Below, one piece after another: positions 1-7,985 of a DNA stretch of 64,000 bases. The notes under the pieces are model-generated. The model did not search any database. It was not told the origin of the DNA and saw only the letters and a list, made by a program, of their open reading frames with translations. The position numbers were made by a program, and so were the translations under genes. Position 1 is the stretch's first letter. Each line of letters starts with the position of its first letter. Source of the stretch: Streptomyces bikiniensis (lineage in GTDB: Bacteria > Actinomycetota > Actinomycetes > Streptomycetales > Streptomycetaceae); NCBI GenBank assembly GCA_000716465.1, contig JNWL01000015.1:62001-126000 (forward strand), read 5' to 3'.

Positions 1-46
1 ACCCGTCCCGCAAACGAAGGCCCGGCTTTCAGTACCCTTGGCGGTT

Positions 47-334
47 ATGAGCACTCTTGAGCCCGAGCGCGGGGCAGGTACGGGGACCCTCGTCGAGCCG
101 ACGCCGCAGGTGTCCCACGGTGACGGCGACCACGAGCGCTACGCCCATTACGTCCAGAAGGACAAGATCATGGCGAGCGCCCTGGACGGCACGCCCGTCG
201 TGGCGCTGTGCGGAAAGGTCTGGGTACCGGGGCGCGACCCCAAGAAGTACCCGGTCTGTCCGATGTGCAAGGAGATCTACGACTCCATGGGCGCCGGCGG
301 CGGCGACAAGGACAAGGGCGGCAAGGACAAGTAA
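47..334 (+). CDS. DUF3039 family protein
   Basis: A 95-residue protein of the actinobacterial DUF3039 family, function unknown. The middle is the conserved part (HERYAHYVQKDKIMASA, then ALCGKVWVPGRDP and CPMCKEIY). The cysteines in LCGK and CPMC look like a small zinc site. The tail is a Lys/Gly/Asp low-complexity stretch. I chose ATG at 47 over an in-frame TTG at 38 because family members begin MSTLEPER-like. It stands alone and is followed by a strong terminator. The family call is from recognition of the sequence, and no function should be read into it. Confidence 0.85.
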   Translation: MSTLEPERGAGTGTLVEPTPQVSHGDGDHERYAHYVQKDKIMASALDGTPVVALCGKVWVPGRDPKKYPVCPMCKEIYDSMGAGGGDKDKGGKDK

Positions 335-363
335 GTCAGGTCCCGACGCCGGGGAGATCCGGT

Positions 364-409
364 GACGGCCCCCGTCGTGCGTGCTTCGGCGCGCGCGGCG
401 GGGGCCGTC
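364..409 (+). terminator. Rho-independent terminator after the DUF3039 gene
   Basis: A hairpin of about 21 bp, perfect over its outer 10 bp (GACGGCCCCC with GGGGGCCGTC), closes on a TTCG tetraloop. G-U pairs are allowed in the inner part. Five T residues follow at 413-417. It lies 30 bases after the stop codon. Confidence 0.85.
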
Positions 410-480
410 CCGTTTTTCCGGGTCGTCCGGGGGTCCCCCCGTTGCGCAGGGTGCTTTCCCCGGTCACGGAGTGGTTGAGG

Positions 481-492
481 TGGTCGAGACCT
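481..492. promoter_or_regulatory. Candidate DasR (dre-like) operator upstream of the sugar importer
   Basis: The sequence TGGTCGAGACCT resembles the DasR box core TGGTCTAGACCA, with its GGTC-GA-GACC palindrome intact and two mismatches. It lies about 100 bases before the lipoprotein start. The sugar type of the operon (amino sugars, with a GH20 enzyme) makes DasR control plausible. The match is weaker than the boxes at 52.7 and 54.2 kb. Confidence 0.4.
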
Positions 493-592
493 CTTGTCGG
501 CCCGCCCGGAGTCCGCCTAGCCTCACGCGTGTTGTGCAGCACGAAACGCTCATTGCGCATACTGCAACGCACGCACCTGGAGGGGAACCGCC

Positions 593-1897
593 ATGAAGCT
601 TCCTGTTCGCGTCACCGCCCCGGCCGCCGCGCTCCTGCTGGCCGGTCTGACCGCCACCGCCTGCGCGCCCCAGACCTCGGACGGGAAGGCCGCGACGGAC
701 GAGAAGAGCGGCACCCTGCGCGTCTGGCTCTTCCAGGAGGTGAGCAACAAGCCCAAGGAGAAGGTCGTCGAGGAGGCCGTCGCCGCCTTCGAGCAGCGCA
801 ACAAGGGCGCGAAGGTCGAGGTCGAGTACATCCCCGTCGAGACCCGCGCCCAGCGCGTCAAGGCCGCCTTCAACGACCCCGAGTCGGCCCCCGACCTCAT
901 CGAGTACGGCAACACCGACACCGCCGGGTACGTCAAGGACGGCGGCCTCGCCGACATCAGCGCCGAGTTCGCCGCCTGGGACCAGACCGAGGACACCGAC
1001 CCCACCGCCCGCCAGTCCGTCACCGTCGGCGGCAAGGTCTACGGCGCCCCCTTCTTCGTCGGCATCCGCGCCCTCTACTACCGCACCGACGTCTTCCGGG
1101 AGCTGGGCCTGACGGCCCCCAAGACCCAGGCCGAACTCGTCGAGACCGCCAAGAAGATCCGCAAGGCCAGGCCCGAGCTGTACGGCATCGCCGTCGGCGG
1201 CGCCTACACCTACGGCGCCATGCCCTTCGTCTGGGCCGCCGGCGGCGAACTCGCCACCGCGCGGGGCGACTCGTACAAGGCCGCCGTCAACAGCCCCGAA
1301 GCCCTCAAGGGCATCACCACGTACACCTCGCTCTTCGGCGACGACAACTGCCCGGCCGCCAAGTGCGCCCAGATGGGCGGCAACGCCACCGTCACCGCCT
1401 TCGCCTCCGGCAAGGCCGGCATGGCCATCGGCGGCGACTTCAGCCACGCGGCCGTCGAGGCCGGCACCGTGAAGGGCAAGTACGCCGTCGTCCCGCTGCC
1501 CGGCACCACCCCCGGCTCGATCGCCCCCGCCTTCGCCGGCGGCAACAACATCGGCGTCCTCAAGAGCACCTCGCGCCGCACCCTCGCCGTCGACCTCCTC
1601 AAGTCCCTCACCGGCAAGGAGACCCAGGGCCGGCTCTTCGACGCGATGGGCTTCCTGCCCACGTACACCGACACGCGCGCCGCCGCCGCCCAGCGGCAGC
1701 CCTTCGTGAAGCCCTTCACCGACACCCTCGCCGCCGGCACCAAGTTCGTCCCCGCGTCCCCCGGCTGGGGGCAGATCGACGCCTCCCTCGTCCTGCCCAC
1801 GATGTTCCAGGAGATCGTCAGCGGCCGTAAGGACGCCAAGGCGGCGGCGGACGACGCCGCGAAGAAGATGGACGCGGCCTTCGCGCCGGCCGGCTGA
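593..1897 (+). CDS. Sugar ABC transporter substrate-binding lipoprotein
   Basis: Extracellular binding protein of a family 1 (MalE/UgpB-like) carbohydrate importer, 434 residues. A lipoprotein signal peptide ends at Cys24 (ATAC), so the mature protein should be lipid-anchored outside the membrane. The SBP fold signatures are the early LRVWLFQE strand, the PDLIEYGNTD segment and the MAIGGDFS region. A good ribosome site (GGAGGGG) precedes ATG 593. It opens a four-gene operon with two permeases and a GH20 hexosaminidase, so the cargo is probably an amino-sugar oligosaccharide such as chitobiose. No ATPase gene is present; in Streptomyces such importers commonly share MsiK. Substrate is inferred from context only. 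Confidence 0.85.
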   Translation: MKLPVRVTAPAAALLLAGLTATACAPQTSDGKAATDEKSGTLRVWLFQEVSNKPKEKVVEEAVAAFEQRNKGAKVEVEYIPVETRAQRVKAAFNDPESAPDLIEYGNTDTAGYVKDGGLADISAEFAAWDQTEDTDPTARQSVTVGGKVYGAPFFVGIRALYYRTDVFRELGLTAPKTQAELVETAKKIRKARPELYGIAVGGAYTYGAMPFVWAAGGELATARGDSYKAAVNSPEALKGITTYTSLFGDDNCPAAKCAQMGGNATVTAFASGKAGMAIGGDFSHAAVEAGTVKGKYAVVPLPGTTPGSIAPAFAGGNNIGVLKSTSRRTLAVDLLKSLTGKETQGRLFDAMGFLPTYTDTRAAAAQRQPFVKPFTDTLAAGTKFVPASPGWGQIDASLVLPTMFQEIVSGRKDAKAAADDAAKKMDAAFAPAG

Positions 1898-1902
1898 CCC
1901 CC

Positions 1903-2859
1903 ATGACCACCCAGCTCACCCCGCCCGTCGAGAAGCGGCCCGCAGCGGCCGCGGGCCCCGCACCCGGGACCCGCGGCCCCCGGCGCCCCGGCGCCTGGAC
2001 CCCCTGGCTCTACCTGCTGCCCGCCCTCGTCGTCCTCGGCGCGCTCCTCGTCTACCCCGTCTACCAACTGGGCCTGATCTCCTTCCTGGAGTACACCCAG
2101 GCCCAGGTCAGCGGCGGCGAACCCACCTCGTTCCAGGGGTTCGGGAACTACGCGACGCTCTTCTCCGACCCCCAGTTCCGGCAGGTCCTCCTCGCCACCG
2201 TCGTCTTCGCCGCCGCCTGCGTCGTCACCACCCTCGCCGTCGGCTGCGCCCTCGCGGTCCTCCTCACGCGCGTGCGTGCCCTGCCCCGGCTCGTCCTGAT
2301 GCTGGCCGCGCTCGGCGCCTGGGCCACCCCCGCCGTCACCGGCTCCACCGTCTGGGTCTTCCTCTTCGACCCCGACTTCGGCCCCGTCAACCGGCTCCTC
2401 GGACTCGGCGACTTCTCCTGGACGTACGGGCGGTACAGCGCCTTCGCCCTCGTCCTGCTCGAAGTCGTCTGGTGCTCCTTCCCGTTCGTGATGGTCACCG
2501 TCTACGCGGGCATCCGGGCCGTCCCGACCGAGGTCCTGGAGGCCGCCGCCCTCGACGGCGCCTCGCAGTGGCGGATCTGGCGCTCGGTCCTGGCGCCGAT
2601 GCTCCGGCCCATCCTGGTCGTCGTCACGATCCAGTCGATCATCTGGGACTTCAAGCTCTTCACCCAGATCTACGTGATGACGAACGGCGGCGGCATCGCC
2701 GGCCAGAACCTCGTCCTCAACGTGTACGCCTACCAGAAGGCCTTCGCCTCGTCCCAGTACAGCCTGGGCTCGGCGATCGGCGTCGTCATGCTGCTGATCC
2801 TGCTGGCCGTGACGCTCGTCTACCTGCGCCTGCTGCGACGCCAGGGAGAAGAACTGTGA
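1903..2859 (+). CDS. Sugar ABC transporter permease (MalF/UgpA type)
   Basis: Inner-membrane permease of 318 residues. A Pro/Ala-rich cytoplasmic head of about 40 residues is followed by six predicted hydrophobic helices starting at WLYLLPALVVLGALLV. The EAA loop that contacts the ATPase is visible as EAAALDGASQWRIWRSVL near residue 215. It starts five bases after the lipoprotein stop codon, and the next permease begins inside its stop codon, so the three genes are co-translated. It should form the translocation pore with the product of the following gene. Confidence 0.88.
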   Translation: MTTQLTPPVEKRPAAAAGPAPGTRGPRRPGAWTPWLYLLPALVVLGALLVYPVYQLGLISFLEYTQAQVSGGEPTSFQGFGNYATLFSDPQFRQVLLATVVFAAACVVTTLAVGCALAVLLTRVRALPRLVLMLAALGAWATPAVTGSTVWVFLFDPDFGPVNRLLGLGDFSWTYGRYSAFALVLLEVVWCSFPFVMVTVYAGIRAVPTEVLEAAALDGASQWRIWRSVLAPMLRPILVVVTIQSIIWDFKLFTQIYVMTNGGGIAGQNLVLNVYAYQKAFASSQYSLGSAIGVVMLLILLAVTLVYLRLLRRQGEEL

Positions 2860-3704
2860 GTGCCCTCCGGACACCGGGCGTCAGGCGCCCCGGGCGCCTC
2901 GCCGCCGAGGCCGCCGCGCTCCTCGCCGCCGCCGCCACCGCCTTCCCGCTGTACTGGATGGTCCTCTCGGCCCTCAAGCCGGCCGGCGAGATCCAGTCCA
3001 CGAACCCGCGCCCGTGGACGCTCTCGCCGTCCCTGGACTCCTTCCGGCGCGTCTTCGAACAGCAGGACTTCGGCCGCTACTTCCTCAACTCGCTGATCGT
3101 GGCGGTCACGGTCGTCCTCGCCTCCGCGCTCATCGCCTTCCTCGCGGCGACCGCCGTCACCCGGTTCCGGTTCAGGTTCCGGACGACGCTCCTGATCATG
3201 TTCCTGGTCGCCCAGATGGTGCCCGTCGAGGCGCTGACCATCCCGATGTTCTTCCTCATGCGGGACTTCGGGCAGCTCAACACCCTCGGCTCACTGATCC
3301 TGCCGCACATCGCGTTCTCCCTGCCGTTCGCGATCTGGATGCTGCGCGGCTTCGTGCGGGCGGTTCCGGAGGCCCTGGAGGAGCAGGCGCAGATCGACGG
3401 CGCGAGCCGCACCCGGTTCCTGTGGCAGATCCTCTTCCCGCTGGTCTTCCCGGGCCTGGTCGCCACCAGCGTCTTCTCGTTCATCTCCACCTGGAACGAC
3501 TTCCTCTTCGCGAAGTCGTTCCTCATCAGCGACACCTCGCAGTCGACGCTGCCCATGGCCCTGCTCGTCTTCTTCAAGCCCGACGAGAACGACTGGGGAG
3601 GCATCATGGCCGGTTCGACCGTGATGACCGTCCCGGTGCTCGTCTTCTTCGTACTCGTACAGCGCCGCCTGGTCTCGGGCCTCGGCGGGGCGGTGAAGGA
3701 CTGA
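2856..3704 (+). CDS. Sugar ABC transporter permease (MalG/UgpE type)
   Basis: Second pore-forming permease, 282 residues, with six predicted helices and an EAA loop (EEQAQIDGASRTRFLWQI) near residue 175. I set the start at GTG 2856, which overlaps the previous stop codon as GTGA. This gives the short cytoplasmic head usual for MalG-type permeases. An upstream continuation of the frame exists but lies inside the previous gene. It should pair with the preceding permease and an ATPase encoded elsewhere. The GH20 gene follows after four bases. Confidence 0.87.
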   Translation: MSALRTPGVRRPGRLAAEAAALLAAAATAFPLYWMVLSALKPAGEIQSTNPRPWTLSPSLDSFRRVFEQQDFGRYFLNSLIVAVTVVLASALIAFLAATAVTRFRFRFRTTLLIMFLVAQMVPVEALTIPMFFLMRDFGQLNTLGSLILPHIAFSLPFAIWMLRGFVRAVPEALEEQAQIDGASRTRFLWQILFPLVFPGLVATSVFSFISTWNDFLFAKSFLISDTSQSTLPMALLVFFKPDENDWGGIMAGSTVMTVPVLVFFVLVQRRLVSGLGGAVKD

Positions 3705-3708
3705 CGCG

Positions 3709-5343
3709 ATGACCCACCCCATGGACCTGATCCCGGCGCCCCTGTCGGTCGAGGGGCCGTACCGCTGCGGCTTCCTCCTCGACCGCCGGACGACCCTGTG
3801 CGCCGCCCCCGGCACCGAGGACACCGAGCGCTGGCTGCGGACCGCGCTCGGCGCCGCCCTCGCGCTCCCGCTGCGGAGCACCGACGACGGGAACGCCACC
3901 AACAGCGTCCGGCTGCGGATCGACGACACCCTCGCCCCCGAGGCGTACCGGCTCGACGTCCTGACGAACCGGGTCGCCGTGATCACCGGAGGCGGTCCGG
4001 CCGGCGTCTTCTGGGGCGCCCAGACCCTCCGCCAGCTCCTCGGCCCCGAGGCCTTCCGCAAGGCGCCCGTGAAGGAGAAGCCGGTCGCGGCCCTGGTGGC
4101 GCAGACGATCGAGGACGCCCCGCGGTTCGGCTGGCGCGGCCTCATGCTCGACGTCTCCCGGCACTTCACGGCCAAGGACGACGTCCTGCGCCTGCTCGAC
4201 CTCCTCGCCGCCCACAAGCTGAACGTCTTCCACTTCCACCTCACCGACGACCAGGGCTGGCGCATCGAGATCGAGCGCCACCCCCGGCTCACCGAGGTCG
4301 GCTCCTGGCGGGCCCGCAGCAAGTGGGGCCACCGGGCCTCGCCGCTCTGGACCGACACCCCGCACGGCGGCTTCTACACCCGGGACGACATCCGCGAGAT
4401 CGTCGCGTACGCCGCCGAGCGGCACATCACGGTCGTCCCCGAGATCGACCTCCCCGGCCACTCGCAGGCCGCCATCGCCGCGTACCCCGAACTCGGCAAC
4501 ACCGACGTCGTCGACACCGCCGCGCTCACCGTCTGGGACACCTGGGGCGTCAACCCGAACGTCCTCGCCCCCACCGAACAGGTCCTCCGCTTCTACGAGG
4601 GCGTCTTCGAGGAGGTCCTGGAGCTCTTCCCGTCCCCCTTCGTGCACGTCGGCGGCGACGAGTGCCCCAAGGACCAGTGGAAGGCCTCCCCGGCCGCCCA
4701 GGCCCGCATGAGGGAACTCGGCCTCGCCGACGAGGACGGGCTGCAGTCCTGGTTCGTCCGCCACTTCGACCGCTGGCTCACCGCCCGCGGACGCCGTCTG
4801 ATCGGGTGGGACGAGATCCTGGAGGGCGGACTCGCCGAGGGCGCGGCCGTCTCCTCCTGGCGCGGCTACGCGGGCGGGATCGCCGCCGCGGAGGCCGGGC
4901 ACGACGTCGTCATGTGCCCCGAGCAGCACGTCTACCTGGACCACCGCCAGGCGCCCGGCGAGGACGAGCCGATGCCCATCGGATACGTCCGGACCCTGGA
5001 GGACGTCTACCGCTTCGAGCCCGTCCCGCCCGGCCTCTCCGCGGAGGCCGCCGCCCACGTCCTGGGAACGCAGGCCAACGTCTGGACCGAGGTGATGGAG
5101 AACCGCTCCCGCGTCGACTACCAGGTCTTCCCCCGCCTCGCCGCCTTCGCCGAGGTCGCCTGGTCCGCGCTCCCCGCCCCCGAGGAGCGCGACTACACCG
5201 GTTTCGAGCGCCGCATGGACACCCACTACCGGCGCCTGGACGCCCTCGGCGTCGACTACCGGCCCCCCGCCGGACCCCTGCCCCGGCAGCGGCGCCCCGG
5301 GGTCCTCGGCAGGCCCCTGGAGGGAACGCCCCCGAACGTGTGA
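3709..5343 (+). CDS. Beta-N-acetylhexosaminidase (GH20)
   Basis: Glycoside hydrolase family 20, 544 residues. The N-terminal GH20b-like domain covers about residues 10-140. The catalytic TIM barrel starts at RFGWRGLMLDVSRHF. The hallmark Asp-Glu pair is D317-E318 in HVGGDECPKDQW, where Glu is the acid/base and Asp orients the substrate acetamido group. Substrate-site motifs HLTDDQGWRIEI and EIDLPGHSQA are intact. No signal peptide is seen, so it probably acts in the cytoplasm on imported chito-oligosaccharides, releasing GlcNAc from the non-reducing end. It is the last gene of the importer operon. It resembles the DasD/SCO2943 type by memory. Confidence 0.9.
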   Translation: MTHPMDLIPAPLSVEGPYRCGFLLDRRTTLCAAPGTEDTERWLRTALGAALALPLRSTDDGNATNSVRLRIDDTLAPEAYRLDVLTNRVAVITGGGPAGVFWGAQTLRQLLGPEAFRKAPVKEKPVAALVAQTIEDAPRFGWRGLMLDVSRHFTAKDDVLRLLDLLAAHKLNVFHFHLTDDQGWRIEIERHPRLTEVGSWRARSKWGHRASPLWTDTPHGGFYTRDDIREIVAYAAERHITVVPEIDLPGHSQAAIAAYPELGNTDVVDTAALTVWDTWGVNPNVLAPTEQVLRFYEGVFEEVLELFPSPFVHVGGDECPKDQWKASPAAQARMRELGLADEDGLQSWFVRHFDRWLTARGRRLIGWDEILEGGLAEGAAVSSWRGYAGGIAAAEAGHDVVMCPEQHVYLDHRQAPGEDEPMPIGYVRTLEDVYRFEPVPPGLSAEAAAHVLGTQANVWTEVMENRSRVDYQVFPRLAAFAEVAWSALPAPEERDYTGFERRMDTHYRRLDALGVDYRPPAGPLPRQRRPGVLGRPLEGTPPNV

Positions 5344-5363
5344 GGCCCTTCGCGGCCCCGTCA

Positions 5364-5425
5364 CCCGGGAGCGGCGAACCCCGCCGCCCAAGAGCGGCGA
5401 AACGGAACTCCCCGCCGCTCCCGGG
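5364..5425 (+). terminator. Long hairpin after the GH20 gene
   Basis: A 13-bp perfect outer stem (5364-5376 with 5413-5425, CCCGGGAGCGGCG and its complement) encloses a smaller GC-rich inner hairpin. It lies 20 bases after the GH20 stop codon and has no T-run. It probably ends or stabilises the importer transcript. Confidence 0.6.
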
Positions 5426-5589
5426 ACGTCCCGGACGGAACAGTCCTTCGCGGACCCTCGCGCCGGACGGCTCGGAAGATGTGCCAGAGTTGCCACGTCC
5501 GGCCTGTGAGCACGTACGGTACGCCCACACGCAGGCGCGACGGCCGGGCACAGTCGGGGACCGCCGGGACACCGGGAAGGGGCAGCGGG

Positions 5590-6465
5590 TTGACCACGCA
5601 CGCACCACAGACGGCGCAGGCCGTGACGCTGCCCGCCTCGCTCGACGAGGCCGTCGCGGCGCTCACGGCCATGCCGGCGGCCGTCCCCGTCGCCGGCGGC
5701 ACCGACCTCATGGCCGCCGTCAACAAGGGCCAGCTCAGGCCCGCCGGGCTCGTCGGCCTGAGCCGCATCAACGAGATCCGCGGCTGGCAGTACCAGGACG
5801 GCCACGCCCTCCTCGGCGCCGGCCTCACCCACGCGCGCATGGGCCGCCCCGACTTCGCCGCCCTCATCCCGGCCCTCGCCGCCGCCGCCCGCGCGGCCGG
5901 GCCGCCGCAGATCCGCAACGCCGGCACCCTCGGCGGCAACGTCGTCACCGCCGCGCCCACCGGCGACTCGCTGCCCGTCCTCGCCGCCCTGGAGGCCGAC
6001 CTCGTCGTCCTCGGGCCGCTCGGCAGCCGCGAGATCCCCGTCTCCCACCTGCTCGCGGGCCGCGACCTGCTCGCCCCCGGCGAACTCGTGGGCTTCGTCC
6101 GGGTGCCGCTGCTCCACGCCCCGCAGGTCTTCCTCAAGGCCACCGGCCGCACCGGCCCGGCCCGCGCCACCGCCTCCGTCGCCGTCGTCCTCGACCCGGC
6201 CCGGCGCGGGGTGCGCTGCGCGGTCGGCGCCGTCGCGCCAATGCCGCTGCGCCCCCTGGAGGCCGAGCGCTGGATCGCCTCGCTGGTGGACTGGGACAAC
6301 GACCGGGGGCTCGCGCCGGAGGCGCTGACGGCGTTCGGCGAGTACGTCGCCGCCGCCTGCATCCCGGACCCGCAAGGGGGCGAGCAGCTGCCCCCGGCCG
6401 TACTGCACCTGCGGCGCACCGTCGCCGCACTCGCCCGACGGGCACTGGGGAGGGCACTCGCGTGA
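5590..6465 (+). CDS. Molybdenum hydroxylase FAD-binding subunit (CoxM/XdhB type)
   Basis: FAD subunit of a xanthine dehydrogenase-family enzyme, 291 residues from TTG 5590. It carries the two family FAD motifs: PVAGGTDLMAAV near residue 37, and the QIRNAGTLGGNVVTAAPTGD stretch near residue 108. It would pass electrons from the 2Fe-2S subunit to the final acceptor. An ATG-like start further upstream would add 37 residues unlike the family, and GGGAAGGGG lies before the chosen TTG. Its stop overlaps the start of the next subunit (GTGA). No XdhC-type maturation gene is in the window. Substrate cannot be told from this subunit. Confidence 0.85.
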   Translation: MTTHAPQTAQAVTLPASLDEAVAALTAMPAAVPVAGGTDLMAAVNKGQLRPAGLVGLSRINEIRGWQYQDGHALLGAGLTHARMGRPDFAALIPALAAAARAAGPPQIRNAGTLGGNVVTAAPTGDSLPVLAALEADLVVLGPLGSREIPVSHLLAGRDLLAPGELVGFVRVPLLHAPQVFLKATGRTGPARATASVAVVLDPARRGVRCAVGAVAPMPLRPLEAERWIASLVDWDNDRGLAPEALTAFGEYVAAACIPDPQGGEQLPPAVLHLRRTVAALARRALGRALA

Positions 6466-7985
6466 GCAGCGACGAACAGCAGGGCAACCAGGGCGGCTGG
6501 GAGCCGATCCCGAAGAGCGAGGGCTACGACGGCGACGCGACCGCCTTCGTGCAGCTCCCGCCGGACTTCATGCTGGACGGCGTCCCCCTGGAGGCGCCCG
6601 GCCACGACTACGTGCCGCCGATGATCACCCCGCTCCAGCCGCTCGTCCCGCCCCCGGCGACCGACCCGGCGGCCACCGGCAGCTGGCCGGCCCACCCGCC
6701 GGTGGAGGCGGAGCCGGTACGGCCGTACTTCGAGCACGCGCAGGGCCAGGACCGGAGCCACGAGCCGGAACGGGGTTACGGGCAGGGCCGGGACCAGGGG
6801 TACGAGGCCGGGCAGCCGCAGGGCTTCGAGCAGCCCCAGGACTACGAGCGGCCCCAGGGCTTCGAGGGCGACCGGAACGGCTTCGAGTACTTCGAGCAGC
6901 AGGGCGAGCCCTTCGTCCGGCCCGAGCCCTTCGACCGGCCCGAGTACGGCGGGCAGGACCCGCACGCGACGGCCGAGTGGCGCTTCACGGAGCCGGCGGA
7001 GCCCGCCCCCGTCCCGGAGCCCGCCCCCGGTGATACGGGCCAGTGGCAGATCCCCGCCGAGGCCCCGGCGACCCTCCCGGGCGGCGCGCCCGCGCCCTGG
7101 GCGCTCCCGGAGGAGCCGGAGCCCGGGGCCGGGCCCGAGCCGGAGGCCGCCGAGGCCGCCGAGGACGCGGCCCCGGAGGCCGTACAGGACGCTCCCGGGG
7201 CCCCGGACGCCCCCGGGGCGGACCCGGCTCCCGAAGCGGCCACGGAGGCCGTGCAGGACGCCCCCGGAGCCGTGGAGGACGCCCCCGTACCGGACGCTCC
7301 CGAAGCGGACGCCGCCCCCCGTGCGGACGCCGGTCTCCGCGCGGAGACCGTCCTGGACACGGACGTTCCCGAACCCGTGCCCGCCGTCGCGGCGGAGGTG
7401 CACGCCTCCACCGACAGCGACGAGCACCCCCACACCTCGTACGCCCTCCGGGTCAACGGCGTGGACCGGCCCGTCACCGGTTCCTGGATCGGGGAGTCGC
7501 TGCTCTACGTCCTGCGCGAGCGCCTCGGGCTCGCCGGGGCCAAGGACGGCTGCTCGCAGGGCGAGTGCGGCGCGTGCAACGTGCAGGTCGACGGGCGGCT
7601 CGTGGCCTCCTGCCTGGTCCCCGCGGCGACCGCCGCCGGGAGCGAGGTGCGGACGGTCGAGGGCCTGGCGGTCGACGGCGAACCCTCCGACGTGCAGCGG
7701 GCCATGGCCCGGTGCGGCACCGTCCAGTGCGGCTTCTGCATCCCCGGCATGTGCATGACCGTGCACGACCTCCTGGAGGGCAACCACGCCCCCACCGAAC
7801 TGGAGACCCGCCAGGCGCTCGCCGGCAACCTGTGCCGCTGCTCCGGCTACCGGGGCGTCCTCGAAGCCGTGAAGGACGTCGTCGCCGAGCGCGAGGCCGG
7901 TGCCGCGGCCCATGCGCCCGAGAGCGCCGACGACGCCCGCATCCCGCACCAGATCCCGCACCCGCACGACGGAGGCAAGGCGTGA
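6462..7985 (+). CDS. Molybdenum hydroxylase 2Fe-2S subunit with a long disordered N-terminal extension
   Basis: Iron-sulfur subunit of 507 residues; normal family members are about 160-200. The C-terminal part, from about residue 326, is complete. The plant-type 2Fe-2S cysteines are C364, C369, C372 and C384, and the second all-alpha 2Fe-2S domain has CGTVQCGFC and NLCRCSGYRG. The first 320 residues are acidic, rich in Pro, Ala, Glu, Gln and Gly, with EQPQDYERPQ-like and PEAVQDAPGA-like repeats and no predicted fold. The GTG start at 6462 overlaps the previous stop and gives an SSDE N-terminus like the next gene. A later internal start could give a short form. The extension is coding, since no stop codons occur and third-position GC bias continues. 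Confidence 0.85.
   Translation: MSSDEQQGNQGGWEPIPKSEGYDGDATAFVQLPPDFMLDGVPLEAPGHDYVPPMITPLQPLVPPPATDPAATGSWPAHPPVEAEPVRPYFEHAQGQDRSHEPERGYGQGRDQGYEAGQPQGFEQPQDYERPQGFEGDRNGFEYFEQQGEPFVRPEPFDRPEYGGQDPHATAEWRFTEPAEPAPVPEPAPGDTGQWQIPAEAPATLPGGAPAPWALPEEPEPGAGPEPEAAEAAEDAAPEAVQDAPGAPDAPGADPAPEAATEAVQDAPGAVEDAPVPDAPEADAAPRADAGLRAETVLDTDVPEPVPAVAAEVHASTDSDEHPHTSYALRVNGVDRPVTGSWIGESLLYVLRERLGLAGAKDGCSQGECGACNVQVDGRLVASCLVPAATAAGSEVRTVEGLAVDGEPSDVQRAMARCGTVQCGFCIPGMCMTVHDLLEGNHAPTELETRQALAGNLCRCSGYRGVLEAVKDVVAEREAGAAAHAPESADDARIPHQIPHPHDGGKA

Noticed and set aside
3604..7967. Long minus-strand open frames opposite the GH20 and molybdenum hydroxylase genes
   Set aside because: They mirror genes with strong motifs and have no ribosome sites or recognisable domains.
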